DNA of 64,000 nucleotides. Origin: Microvirga lotononidis. Lineage in GTDB: Bacteria > Pseudomonadota > Alphaproteobacteria > Rhizobiales > Beijerinckiaceae. The position numbers were made by a program, and so were the translations under genes. The notes beneath the pieces are model-generated. The model saw only the letters and a program-made list of their open reading frames with translations. It did not search any database and had not been told where the DNA came from. Below are positions 57,094 to 64,000 of the stretch, piece after piece. Location: assembly GCF_034627025.1 (NCBI RefSeq), contig NZ_CP141048.1:3608001-3672000 (forward strand), in the 5' to 3' direction. Positions within the stretch are counted from its first letter, which is position 1; each line of letters starts with the position of its first letter.

Positions 57094-57118
57094 AAAAAAG
57101 CCCGGCATGAAGCCGGGC
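57094..57118 (-). terminator. terminator of icd (minus strand)
   Basis: A 7-base stem (GCCCGGC at 57100-57106 with GCCGGGC at 57112-57118) and a 5-base loop are followed on the minus strand by six T (57099-57094). Confidence 0.8.
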
Positions 57119-57147
57119 CCTGGATTGGTCGCTGTCTTTCGTTCGTC

Positions 57148-57171
57148 ATGGCCGGGATAAGGCCCGGCCAT
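57148..57171. repeat. hairpin of the composite repeat family, copy 5
   Basis: Arms ATGGCCGGG (57148-57156) and CCCGGCCAT (57163-57171) enclose a 6-base loop. It lies in the icd 3' region between the stop codon and the terminator. Confidence 0.8.
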
Positions 57172-57187
57172 GACGGGTGAATGGGCT

Positions 57188-58402
57188 TTAAGCCGCCATG
57201 GCTTTTTTGAGGTTTTCGTCGATTTTGTCGAGGAAGCCGGTGGTGGAGAGCCACTTCTGCTCGGCGCCGACCAGCAGCGCGAGGTCCTTGGTCATGAAGC
57301 CGGCCTCGACCGTGTCGACGCACACCTTCTCCAGCGTCGCGGCGAAGCGGGCGAGCTCGGCGTTGTCGTCGAGCTTGGCCCGGTGCGCGAGGCCGCGGGT
57401 CCAGGCGAAGATCGAGGCGATCGAGTTGGTCGAGGTCTCCTTGCCCTTCTGGTGCTCGCGGTAGTGGCGCGTCACCGTGCCGTGGGCGGCTTCCGCCTCC
57501 ACCGTCCGGCCGTCGGGCGTCATCAGCACCGAGGTCATCAGCCCGAGCGAGCCGAAGCCCTGCGCCACCGTGTCCGACTGCACGTCGCCGTCGTAGTTCT
57601 TGCACGCCCACACATAGCCGCCCGACCACTTCAGCGCCGAGGCCACCATGTCGTCGATCAGGCGGTGCTCGTAGATGATGCCGGCGGCGTCGAACTTGGC
57701 CTTGAACTCGTTCTGGTACACCTCCTCGAAGATGTCCTTGAAGCGCCCGTCATAGGCCTTGAGGATGGTGTTCTTGGTCGAGAGATAGACCGGGTACTTG
57801 CGCATCAGGCCGTAGTTCATCGACGCACGGGCGAACTCGCGGATCGAGTCGTCGAGGTTGTACATCGCCATGGCGACGCCGGCGTCGGGGAACTTGAACA
57901 CCTCCTTCTCGATGACGGTGCCGTCCTCGCCCTCGAACTTGATCGTCAGGCGGCCCTTGCCCGGCACCTTGAAGTCGGTGGCGCGGTACTGGTCGCCGTA
58001 AGCATGGCGGCCGACGATGATCGGCTGGGTCCAGCCGGGCACCAGGCGCGGCACGTTCTTGCAGATGATCGGCTCGCGGAAGATCACGCCGCCGAGGATG
58101 TTGCGGATCGTGCCGTTGGGCGACTTCCACATCTCCTTGAGGTTGAACTCCTTCACCCGGCCCTCGTCCGGCGTGATCGTGGCGCACTTGACGCCGACCC
58201 CGTACTTCTTGATCGCCTCGGCGGCCTCGACCGTGACCCTGTCGTTCGTGGCGTCGCGGTGCTCCACGCCCAGGTCGTAGTACTTCAGGTCGAGGTCGAG
58301 ATACGGGTGGATCAGCTTCTCCTTGATGAAGTGCCAGATAATGCGGGTCATCTCGTCGCCGTCGAGCTCGACGACCGGATTGGCTACCTTGATCTTCGCC
58401 AT
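57188..58402 (-). CDS. icd: NADP-dependent isocitrate dehydrogenase
   Basis: A 404-residue homodimeric IDH of the eukaryote-like subfamily (as in rhizobia), oxidising isocitrate to 2-oxoglutarate in the TCA cycle. The sequence has [35 protein letters not shown] (isocitrate-binding Ser/Arg), NYDGDVQSD, and [17 protein letters not shown] near the C-terminus. ATG 58402 has AAGGTGAG upstream; a further 11 codons are open but not conserved. It is monocistronic with its own terminator. Confidence 0.97.
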   Translation of the reverse strand: MAKIKVANPVVELDGDEMTRIIWHFIKEKLIHPYLDLDLKYYDLGVEHRDATNDRVTVEAAEAIKKYGVGVKCATITPDEGRVKEFNLKEMWKSPNGTIRNILGGVIFREPIICKNVPRLVPGWTQPIIVGRHAYGDQYRATDFKVPGKGRLTIKFEGEDGTVIEKEVFKFPDAGVAMAMYNLDDSIREFARASMNYGLMRKYPVYLSTKNTILKAYDGRFKDIFEEVYQNEFKAKFDAAGIIYEHRLIDDMVASALKWSGGYVWACKNYDGDVQSDTVAQGFGSLGLMTSVLMTPDGRTVEAEAAHGTVTRHYREHQKGKETSTNSIASIFAWTRGLAHRAKLDDNAELARFAATLEKVCVDTVEAGFMTKDLALLVGAEQKWLSTTGFLDKIDENLKKAMAA

Positions 58403-58513
58403 GATCTCACCTTGCGCTTTTTGGGGCTGGAACACTCCTGCCCTGCGGCAGGATGGTTGCGGGGGCTATAGCGCGGTTAGAGCCAGGGGGGAAGGTGGGG
58501 GCGGCTTAGGAAA

Positions 58514-58909
58514 TCAGCGCTTTCCCGTCCAGGAGCGCATTCTCGGTGTCTCGGTGCACAGGGCTGCACTGAACAGCGAGTTGACGGTCGCGGCCTTGCT
58601 CCGGACCGTCTCGGGGATCCGAGGGCTTCTGACGATGGAAGCCGTCGCCTTCAGGATGGCCCTGTCGCATTCGCAGGCGCTGCGACCGAGTCTTTCGTAG
58701 CAGAGATCGTGCGCACGGCAGGCCGCGTCGAGCGCGTCGATCGGCGCGGCCCGGTTGGCATCGCCCGCGCCGCACCAGTTTCCGTGGAACAGGGGAGGCG
58801 CCGGTTTGGCCAGGACGTCCGAGGGCGCCGCGAGAGCAGGGTTCGAGAGGAAAAGAATCAGGCACAGACTCGTCGCAAGGCAACGCAACAGGGACACGCG
58901 ATACTCCAT
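58514..58909 (-). CDS. secreted phospholipase A2-like protein
   Basis: A 131-residue protein with a signal peptide (residues about 1-28, ATSLCLILFLSNPALA). The mature part has FHGNWCGAGDANRAAPIDALDAACRAHDLCYERLG, in which CxxHD (His67-Asp68) matches the PLA2 active-site helix and the Gly-rich stretch before it is the calcium loop. Remaining cysteines (SACECD, ALCTE) can form disulfides. It should hydrolyse phospholipids outside the cytoplasm; substrate and role are unknown. The gene is single, minus strand. Confidence 0.82.
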   Translation of the reverse strand: MEYRVSLLRCLATSLCLILFLSNPALAAPSDVLAKPAPPLFHGNWCGAGDANRAAPIDALDAACRAHDLCYERLGRSACECDRAILKATASIVRSPRIPETVRSKAATVNSLFSAALCTETPRMRSWTGKR

Positions 58910-59149
58910 GACGGCGGCTGGAATTGTGACGGTATGACGTCAAGGTGGACAGGAAATAAGGGACATCGATGGGTCCAAGTTCCCGGTAGGAGAAAACTCA
59001 CCACGTCGCGTGTGCTGCCGCACGGAAATGTAAGCTTATCCGTAGTTCAGATCGTGTCGTTCCGGCGGCTTCCCTAGAGGCATCTGGTCCGATCATTCGG
59101 ATTTGGGGCGCTGTCGGGAGACTTTTGTAGAACCTCAAGGGGAGCTGAC

Positions 59150-59437
59150 ATGCGTCTTGCTATCATTCTCGGAACTGCGGCCCTGGTCCTGGCCGGCTGC
59201 CAGACCGCCGAGCAGTCCATGGCCAATGCCGATTCCGTTTGCACGGAATCGGGCCTGAAGCCCGGCACGAAGACTTTCGAGCGTTGCCGGAACGCGAATT
59301 ACCGCAACAACGTCGCCCAATCGAACGCGGCCGCGAGCCAAGTGGCCGTCGGCACGGCGGTCGGCGTCGTCGGCGGCGCCGCCCTCGGGGCAGCTTCGGC
59401 GCGTCCGTATTACCATTGCGGCTGGGGCTGCTGGTAA
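59150..59437 (+). CDS. small lipoprotein with glycine-zipper-like segment
   Basis: A 95-residue protein with a lipobox (LVLAGC, Cys17). The middle has SNAAASQVAVGTAVGVVGGAALGAASA, a glycine/alanine-rich hydrophobic stretch as in glycine-zipper outer-membrane lipoproteins. The C-terminus is PYYHCGWGCW with two Cys. The AAGGGGAGC site before the ATG is strong. Function unknown. It is followed by a terminator. Confidence 0.82.
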   Translation: MRLAIILGTAALVLAGCQTAEQSMANADSVCTESGLKPGTKTFERCRNANYRNNVAQSNAAASQVAVGTAVGVVGGAALGAASARPYYHCGWGCW

Positions 59438-59469
59438 GCGGTTGGACCGCAACCAAGCGGAGCCGTATG

Positions 59470-59498
59470 GCCTCTCCGGTATCCCGGAGGGGCTTTTT
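59470..59498 (+). terminator. intrinsic terminator of the small lipoprotein gene
   Basis: A 10-base stem with one G-T pair (GCCTCTCCGG at 59470-59479 with CCGGAGGGGC at 59484-59493), a 4-base loop and five T. Confidence 0.85.
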
Positions 59499-59668
59499 CA
59501 CGAAAAGGGAAGATAGGACGATGCGCGATCGCCGGATTTCGGCCCTCGGAAAGACCATCCCTCCAGGATTGCGCCTCGATGCGGCGTCAGCGCGGCTTTC
59601 ATTTGCAGACAAACAGGTCAGGTTGGCTTAAATCGACAGAGTTGCTCATCGTGCCTGCGGGGCCGACC

Positions 59669-60562
59669 ATGCATAGAAGAACCTTTCTCGCCGCGACCTC
59701 CTTTATCGCCGGAATGTCTGCCCTTCGGGCCCAGCCGGATATGCGACTCCGCGCGAAGGATGCGCTCTCGGAAGCCCATTCGCCGACTCATCGCTTCGCG
59801 CAGAGACGTTTCGACTCGGTCGATGGGCTGCGCCATTATCAGGTCTTCGTCGCTGTTCCCGTTACCGATCCGCCTGCTGAAGGCTGGCCCGCGATCTGCA
59901 TGCTCGACGGCAATGCGGCCTTCGATGCCCTTCAGCAGGCGGATCTCGATCGCGTGCGGGACCTTGTGCTTGTCGGCATCGGCTACGAGGAGGGACGGAA
60001 CGACCCGGACACCCGGGACCTGGATTACACGCCGCCCTTTTTCCTGAACGGCACCACCTTTCCGGCCGATCCGCCCTCGACCGAAAAGGCCGGAGGAGGG
60101 GACGTCTTCCTCGCTCTCGTGGCAGAGCGCATGCTTCCCGACGTCGCCAAGGAGTTTTCCCTCGATCCCGCGCGGCAGATGCTGTGGGGCCATTCCTATG
60201 GCGGTCTCTTCGTGGTCAACGCCTTGTTCAAACGCCCTGATCTGTTCCGGTCTTATTACGCCATCAGCCCCTCGTTGTCGTGGCATGCGCCGTTGATGCT
60301 GCATGCCGAAGACGTTTCGAAGCGTCGTGCAATGGGTCAGTCGGAGTTGGTCGTCCTCTACGAGGTTCCGGAGAATACGCCGGGCGACGAGCGTCGGAAG
60401 GCACGGTTGCAGCGGAGGCAGATGATGTTCGACGAAATGTTCGAGCGGCTCGGTGCCCGAGCCGATATCGCTCTGACGCAGCGCGCTTACCCTGGAGAGA
60501 ATCACGGTTCCATGTTCGGAGTGGGCTTAAGGGCAGCTCTCGCCCGTGGCGTCCCAAAGTGA
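59669..60562 (+). CDS. alpha/beta hydrolase, IroE/Fes-like esterase, probably exported
   Basis: A 297-residue esterase. The N-terminus HRRTFLAATSFIAGMSALRAQ resembles a twin-arginine signal. The nucleophile elbow is GHSYGGLF, which is the IroE/Fes-like form, and YPGENHGSMF carries the catalytic His. Enzymes of this group hydrolyse enterobactin-type siderophores or other esters in the periplasm; no siderophore genes are here. ATG 59669 is chosen as the first codon that gives a signal peptide. It is followed by trmJ after 18 bases. Confidence 0.85.
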   Translation: MHRRTFLAATSFIAGMSALRAQPDMRLRAKDALSEAHSPTHRFAQRRFDSVDGLRHYQVFVAVPVTDPPAEGWPAICMLDGNAAFDALQQADLDRVRDLVLVGIGYEEGRNDPDTRDLDYTPPFFLNGTTFPADPPSTEKAGGGDVFLALVAERMLPDVAKEFSLDPARQMLWGHSYGGLFVVNALFKRPDLFRSYYAISPSLSWHAPLMLHAEDVSKRRAMGQSELVVLYEVPENTPGDERRKARLQRRQMMFDEMFERLGARADIALTQRAYPGENHGSMFGVGLRAALARGVPK

Positions 60563-60580
60563 TCCGATACGTAACCATCC

Positions 60581-61327
60581 ATGACTGACCTTCCGCAAAA
60601 GCCCATCATCATCCTCGTGGAACCCCAGCTTGCCGAGAACATCGGCATGGTGGCCCGGGCTATGGCCAATTTCGGTCTTTCGGACCTGCGCCTCGTGTCG
60701 CCGCGCAACGGCTGGCCGAAGAAGGGCGCCCATTCGGCCGCTTCGGGCGCGACCCACGTGCTTGAAGGAGCGAGCCTCTACGACACGGTACGCGAGGCTA
60801 TCGCGGACCTGAACTTCGTCTTCGCCACCACGGCCCGGGAACGGGGGCAGATGAAGCGGGTCTTCGCGCCGGACGACGCCATGAAGGAGACGCAGGCGCG
60901 CCTGGGGTCGGGGCAGGGGATCGGCATCCTGTTCGGGCGGGAGCGCACGGGCCTGGAGAACGACGAGGTGTCGCTGGCGGACGCCATCATCACCTTCCCG
61001 GTCGATCCGAAATTCTCCTCGCTCAACCTCGCGCAGGCCGTCCTGCTGGTCTCCTACGAATGGTACAAGCTCGCGACCGGCGGTGCGCTGCCCTTCGAGG
61101 GAGGGCGGCACTCGCCCCCGGCGCCCCGCGAGATGGTGACGTCGTTCTTCGACTACATCGAGACCGAGCTCGAGGCGGTGAACTACTATCCCGAAGACAA
61201 GAAGCCGACCATGACCCGCAACATGCGGGACATCTTCCACCGCCTCGCAATGACCGAGCAGGAGGTGCGCACGCTGCGCGGGGCGATTCGGGCCCTTGCG
61301 GAAGGCCGACGATTGAGAAAACCTTAA
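60581..61327 (+). CDS. trmJ: tRNA/rRNA 2'-O-methyltransferase, TrmJ-like (SPOUT family)
   Basis: A 248-residue SPOUT methyltransferase. ENIGMVARAMANFGLSDLRLVSPRNGWP, the ERTGLENDE loop, and FSSLNLAQAVLLVSYEWYKL are motifs 1-3 of the TrmJ group, which methylates position 32 of tRNA anticodon loops with SAM. A C-terminal helical region (TEQEVRTLRGAIRALAEGRRL) is present. It shares the strand with the IroE-like gene upstream and the hydrolase downstream. Family assignment is strong; position 32 is inferred. Confidence 0.92.
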   Translation: MTDLPQKPIIILVEPQLAENIGMVARAMANFGLSDLRLVSPRNGWPKKGAHSAASGATHVLEGASLYDTVREAIADLNFVFATTARERGQMKRVFAPDDAMKETQARLGSGQGIGILFGRERTGLENDEVSLADAIITFPVDPKFSSLNLAQAVLLVSYEWYKLATGGALPFEGGRHSPPAPREMVTSFFDYIETELEAVNYYPEDKKPTMTRNMRDIFHRLAMTEQEVRTLRGAIRALAEGRRLRKP

Positions 61328-61390
61328 TCTAATCGTGGCCTTATGATCAGCGGGCCCTATCTGGCCGATTGGAAAGAGTTCGAGACGACG

Positions 61391-62698
61391 ATGCGCCGCT
61401 CCCTGCTGCCTGTTCTGCTCCTTGGCGCCGCCCTCGTGGCCCCGGCGGCTCACGCGGCGACGCCGCCGCAACAGCCCACGCAGGGGCCGGGCGGGCGCGA
61501 CTACACGTCGTCCGAGGTGGTCAAGCGGGCGCTCGGCACCGCGAGCAGCGGAACCTTCGTGTTCCACGGGAATGACGAGCCTTCGGGGCCGCGTCCCGTG
61601 GTGGTGTTCCTGCATTCCTGGGGAGCCGTGAACCCGGGTCTCTACGGCGGCTGGATCGATCACCTGGCCCGCAGGGGCAACCTCGTGCTCTTCCCCCGCT
61701 TCCAGGAGGTGAACCGTTCCCGTCCCGCCGACGCTTCGAACCTGGCCGAGGACCTGATCCAGAGCGCTCTCGCGGAGCTGGCGAACGACCCGAAGGCAAA
61801 GCCCGACAAGGAGCGGGTCGCCTTCATCGGCCATTCGGCGGGGGTGCCGATCGCGCTCAACCTCGCGGCCGGCGCGGGTTCCGGCAAGGTCCCGGCGCCG
61901 AAGCTGATTTTCGGCCTGATGCCGGGCGGCATCGCGTCGAACGAGAAGGAGCGCGGCATCCTCCTGCGCGATCTCTCGGCAGTCGATCCGGCGACCATGA
62001 TCATCACCATGAGCGGCGACAGGGATTACATACCGAGCGATCGCGCGTCCCGCCTGCTGCTCCAGGAGGCCAGCGCCGTTCCCTCGTCCCGTAAGCTGTT
62101 CATGCGGGCGGCATCGGATGACCACGGCTATCCCGCCCTGACGACGACCCTCGCATCGCCCGGATCGCCCAAGGCCGATTACGACGCTTCCGCCATCAAG
62201 CTTCCGCCCGATCCGCCTCGCGATCCGAAGCAGAGGAACACCTGGCGCTGGAGCGCTGACATGTCGCTCAGCGGTCCGCAGACAATCCTGACCCAGCAAC
62301 TCGGCAGCAACGGCACCGATGCGCTCGACTTCCTCGCCTTCTGGAAAACCTTTGACCTCGCGTCCGATGCGGCCTTTGCCGGCAAGGAGGCTTCGGCGCT
62401 CCTGCGCGATCCCAAATTCGTCGACATGAGCACCTGGAGCGACGGGTGGCCGGTCAAGCGCCTGTCGGCCCAGGTGCCGAAAGCAGCGGCGCCGGAGAGC
62501 AAGGGCGAGCCGACGCCGCGCCGCAAGTTGAATATGGCGCCTCCCGAATCCAAGCACGGACTCGCGCATCGCGCGGACCCGAAGGGCCGCGTCGACGAAA
62601 GGGGGACCCGGATTTCCGCGTCGAACGATGCGCAAGCTCAAGAGTTGAGCATCGGATCGGGTTCAAAAGCGGGTTCGCTTCGGGATCCGATGCTCTAG
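61391..62698 (+). CDS. secreted alpha/beta hydrolase with repeat-derived C-terminus
   Basis: A 435-residue protein with a signal peptide (RRSLLPVLLLGAALVAPAAHA). The core has VVVFLHSWGAV, GHSAGVPIALNL (nucleophile Ser) and SGDRDYIPS (acid), with DHGYP giving the histidine. The central fold ends by about residue 370. The remaining residues are low complexity, and the last ones (about ELSIGSGSKAGSLRDPML) are encoded by repeat copy d, which supplies the TAG stop. So the native C-terminus has probably been replaced. Substrate unknown; ATG 61391 chosen since only it starts the signal peptide. Confidence 0.85.
   Translation: MRRSLLPVLLLGAALVAPAAHAATPPQQPTQGPGGRDYTSSEVVKRALGTASSGTFVFHGNDEPSGPRPVVVFLHSWGAVNPGLYGGWIDHLARRGNLVLFPRFQEVNRSRPADASNLAEDLIQSALAELANDPKAKPDKERVAFIGHSAGVPIALNLAAGAGSGKVPAPKLIFGLMPGGIASNEKERGILLRDLSAVDPATMIITMSGDRDYIPSDRASRLLLQEASAVPSSRKLFMRAASDDHGYPALTTTLASPGSPKADYDASAIKLPPDPPRDPKQRNTWRWSADMSLSGPQTILTQQLGSNGTDALDFLAFWKTFDLASDAAFAGKEASALLRDPKFVDMSTWSDGWPVKRLSAQVPKAAAPESKGEPTPRRKLNMAPPESKHGLAHRADPKGRVDERGTRISASNDAQAQELSIGSGSKAGSLRDPML
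62647..62698. repeat. GCATCGG-type repeat, copy d, inside the 3' end of a gene
   Basis: Perfect 12-base arms GAGCATCGGATC (62647-62658) and GATCCGATGCTC (62684-62695) end in CTAG, whose TAG is the hydrolase stop. It is read in frame by the gene. Confidence 0.8.
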
Positions 62699-62737
62699 CG
62701 GATTTTTTTGACCAAGTCGCGTTCGTAAGGGTTGGTT

Positions 62738-63616
62738 ATGCGTGTCGATCTTCTGGCAGGGGCACTCTATAATCCCGCCGTCATGCCGTCCCCCGTCCCC
62801 ACCATCCTGGTTTTCGATTCCGGTCTCGGCGGCCTCACGGTCTTTTCAGAGGTGCTGAAGGCTCGCCCGGACGCGCGTTTCGTCTATGCGGCGGACGATG
62901 CAGGCTTTCCCTATGGCCGGCTGAGCGAGGCGGTTCTCGTCGAGCGGGTCGGGGCCGTGATGGAGCGTTTGATCGGCCTTCACGATCCGAAGATCGTCGT
63001 GGTGGCCTGCAACACGGCCTCGACCGTCGTGCTGCCGCATCTGCGCAAGCGCTTCTCCATTCCCTTCGTCGGCACCGTTCCGGCGATCAAGCCGGCCGCC
63101 CGGACGACGCAGACCGGGTACATCTCCGTTCTCGCCACCCCCGGCACCGTGGCGCGGGATTATACCCGCGACCTCGTCGAGACCTATGCGGCGGGCTGTA
63201 AGGTCAATCTCGTCGGCTCGCGCCGTCTTGCCGGCTTTGCCGAGGCCGAACTCGCGGGCAATCCCGTCTCGGACGAGGAACTGCTCGACGAGCTTATGCC
63301 CTGCTTCGTCGAGGAGGAGGGCGGCAGGACCGACGTGGTAGCCCTGAGCTGCACCCATTATCCATTGCTGCTCCCACGCTTTCAGACCTTGGCACCCTGG
63401 CCTGTGACCTGGATCGACCCGGCCCCGGCCATCGCCCGCCGGGTGATCCAGCTCATCGGAGAAACCGTGCCCGGCCACGAGGCGGATGACGACGAAGCCG
63501 TTGCGGTTTTCACCGATGGGGCCGGCATCGGCGTACCGTTGCGGGCCGCGCTCCACGTGCGGGGGCTTTCGCAGGTCGTCGTGGAATCCTGGCCCATGCT
63601 CCAGACGGCGCCCTGA
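62738..63616 (+). CDS. murI: glutamate racemase
   Basis: A 292-residue racemase producing D-glutamate for peptidoglycan. The two catalytic cysteines are in VACNTAST and LSCTHYPLL; FDSGLGGLTVF and YAADDAGFPYG (substrate binding) are present. ATG 62738 has AAGGG 7 bases before it; alternatives are TTG 62732 and ATG 62783 (nearer the family's usual start). The C-terminal ~45 residues (DEAVAVFTDGAGIG...) form the usual second-domain end. An RND adaptor gene follows on the same strand. Confidence 0.94.
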   Translation: MRVDLLAGALYNPAVMPSPVPTILVFDSGLGGLTVFSEVLKARPDARFVYAADDAGFPYGRLSEAVLVERVGAVMERLIGLHDPKIVVVACNTASTVVLPHLRKRFSIPFVGTVPAIKPAARTTQTGYISVLATPGTVARDYTRDLVETYAAGCKVNLVGSRRLAGFAEAELAGNPVSDEELLDELMPCFVEEEGGRTDVVALSCTHYPLLLPRFQTLAPWPVTWIDPAPAIARRVIQLIGETVPGHEADDDEAVAVFTDGAGIGVPLRAALHVRGLSQVVVESWPMLQTAP

Positions 63617-63717
63617 TCCCGAAAGGGTGGACGCACGAAAGTGTGTAAGATGTCGCCCTATCTCTCCCGGGGGCGCCTCCTAAATAGAAAGCTTGAGTCC
63701 ACGCGCGGGAGAGCTCC

Positions 63718-64000
63718 ATGGTCGAGCCGAAGCCGACGTCGGGGCGCAAGTCCCGAGGCCTCTTTGTCGTTTTTCTCATCCTTCTCCTGGCCGGAGGAGG
63801 CTGGGGCGCCTGGCATTGGCATGAGGCCCAGACGGCGCAAAGGGCGGCGGCTGCGCGACCTGCCGCACCGGCTCCCGTTCCGGTTCAGGCAGCCTCCGTA
63901 GAGGAAAGCGACATCCCGATCTACATGACGGGGCTCGGTTCCGTGCAGGCCCTGAACACGGTCACCGTTCGCAGCCGGGTCGACGGCCAGATCGATAAGA
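63718..64000 (+). CDS. RND efflux periplasmic adaptor (membrane fusion protein), 5' part
   Basis: The first 94 residues of an MdtA/AcrA-type adaptor. One membrane helix ([23 protein letters not shown]) follows a basic N-terminus; the periplasmic part starts [35 protein letters not shown], the conserved first beta-strand pair with [11 protein letters not shown]. It probably pairs with an RND pump encoded beyond the window. ATG 63718 has GGGAGAG upstream. The gene is cut by the window end. Confidence 0.88.
   Translation, partial: MVEPKPTSGRKSRGLFVVFLILLLAGGGWGAWHWHEAQTAQRAAAARPAAPAPVPVQAASVEESDIPIYMTGLGSVQALNTVTVRSRVDGQIDK

Overview
The window is a high-GC (roughly 64 percent) chromosomal segment from an alphaproteobacterium, most likely of the order Hyphomicrobiales (a Microvirga/Methylobacteriaceae-like genome). 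The evidence is a CckA cell-cycle kinase, two exact CtrA boxes (TTAA-N7-TTAAC), a direct-repeat GAAC-N7-GAAC LexA-type box before recA, a one-cysteine DksA, a giant coiled-coil protein resembling the Agrobacterium/Sinorhizobium growth-pole proteins GPR/RgsE, and short dispersed palindromes typical of rhizobial genomes. The genus is inferred; no rRNA is present to confirm it. Almost all of the window looks like vertically inherited core genome. No prophage, transposase, CRISPR array, tRNA or rRNA gene was seen.

Layout. 1-7.2 kb: end of cysE, DUF3126, gamma-carbonic anhydrase, a periplasmic BTLCP cysteine peptidase and a rhomboid protease around a CtrA box, a CBS protein, a patatin, an MFS carrier, and the hisI-folE pair. 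7.3-11.5 kb: Fe-S scaffold, orphan radical SAM enzyme, yidD, thrS. 11.5-18.3 kb: a CBS-linker-BON fusion, a secreted beta-rich protein with a YfhO-like membrane protein, nitroreductase and flavin reductase. 18.3-23.1 kb: one 1594-residue membrane-anchored protein with about 37 uninterrupted 22-residue repeats. 23.4-35.4 kb: ferredoxin, universal stress protein, a VWA protein and a MoxR ATPase separated by an antiporter and a PLP enzyme, a SixA-like phosphatase, GNAT, M20 peptidase and ABC exporter. 35.5-45.3 kb: HerA-like ATPase, DHA2 exporter, P5-like secreted protein, ycjX-ycjF, dksA and a FliO-like protein. 45.3-55.4 kb: cckA, recA, a sugar dehydrogenase lipoprotein with a DUF2231 partner, alaS and a cyclic-nucleotide-gated K+ channel. 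55.4-57.0 kb: a GFA protein and a small accessory island with a probable toxin-immunity pair. 57.2-64 kb: icd, a secreted PLA2-like protein, a small lipoprotein, two alpha/beta hydrolases, trmJ, murI and the start of an RND adaptor gene.

Themes. Cell-cycle and polar-growth functions (CckA, CtrA boxes, GPR-like protein), the SOS regulator target recA, and translation genes (thrS, alaS, trmJ, dksA) are interleaved with envelope genes. Two families of intergenic repeats occur repeatedly. One is a composite element of two 9-5-9 hairpins joined by a conserved spacer, with compensatory stem changes. The other is a GCATCGG-ended element whose boundary coincides with a stop codon in all four copies. 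The most plausible undescribed system is the overlapping toxin-immunity pair at 55.9-57.0 kb.
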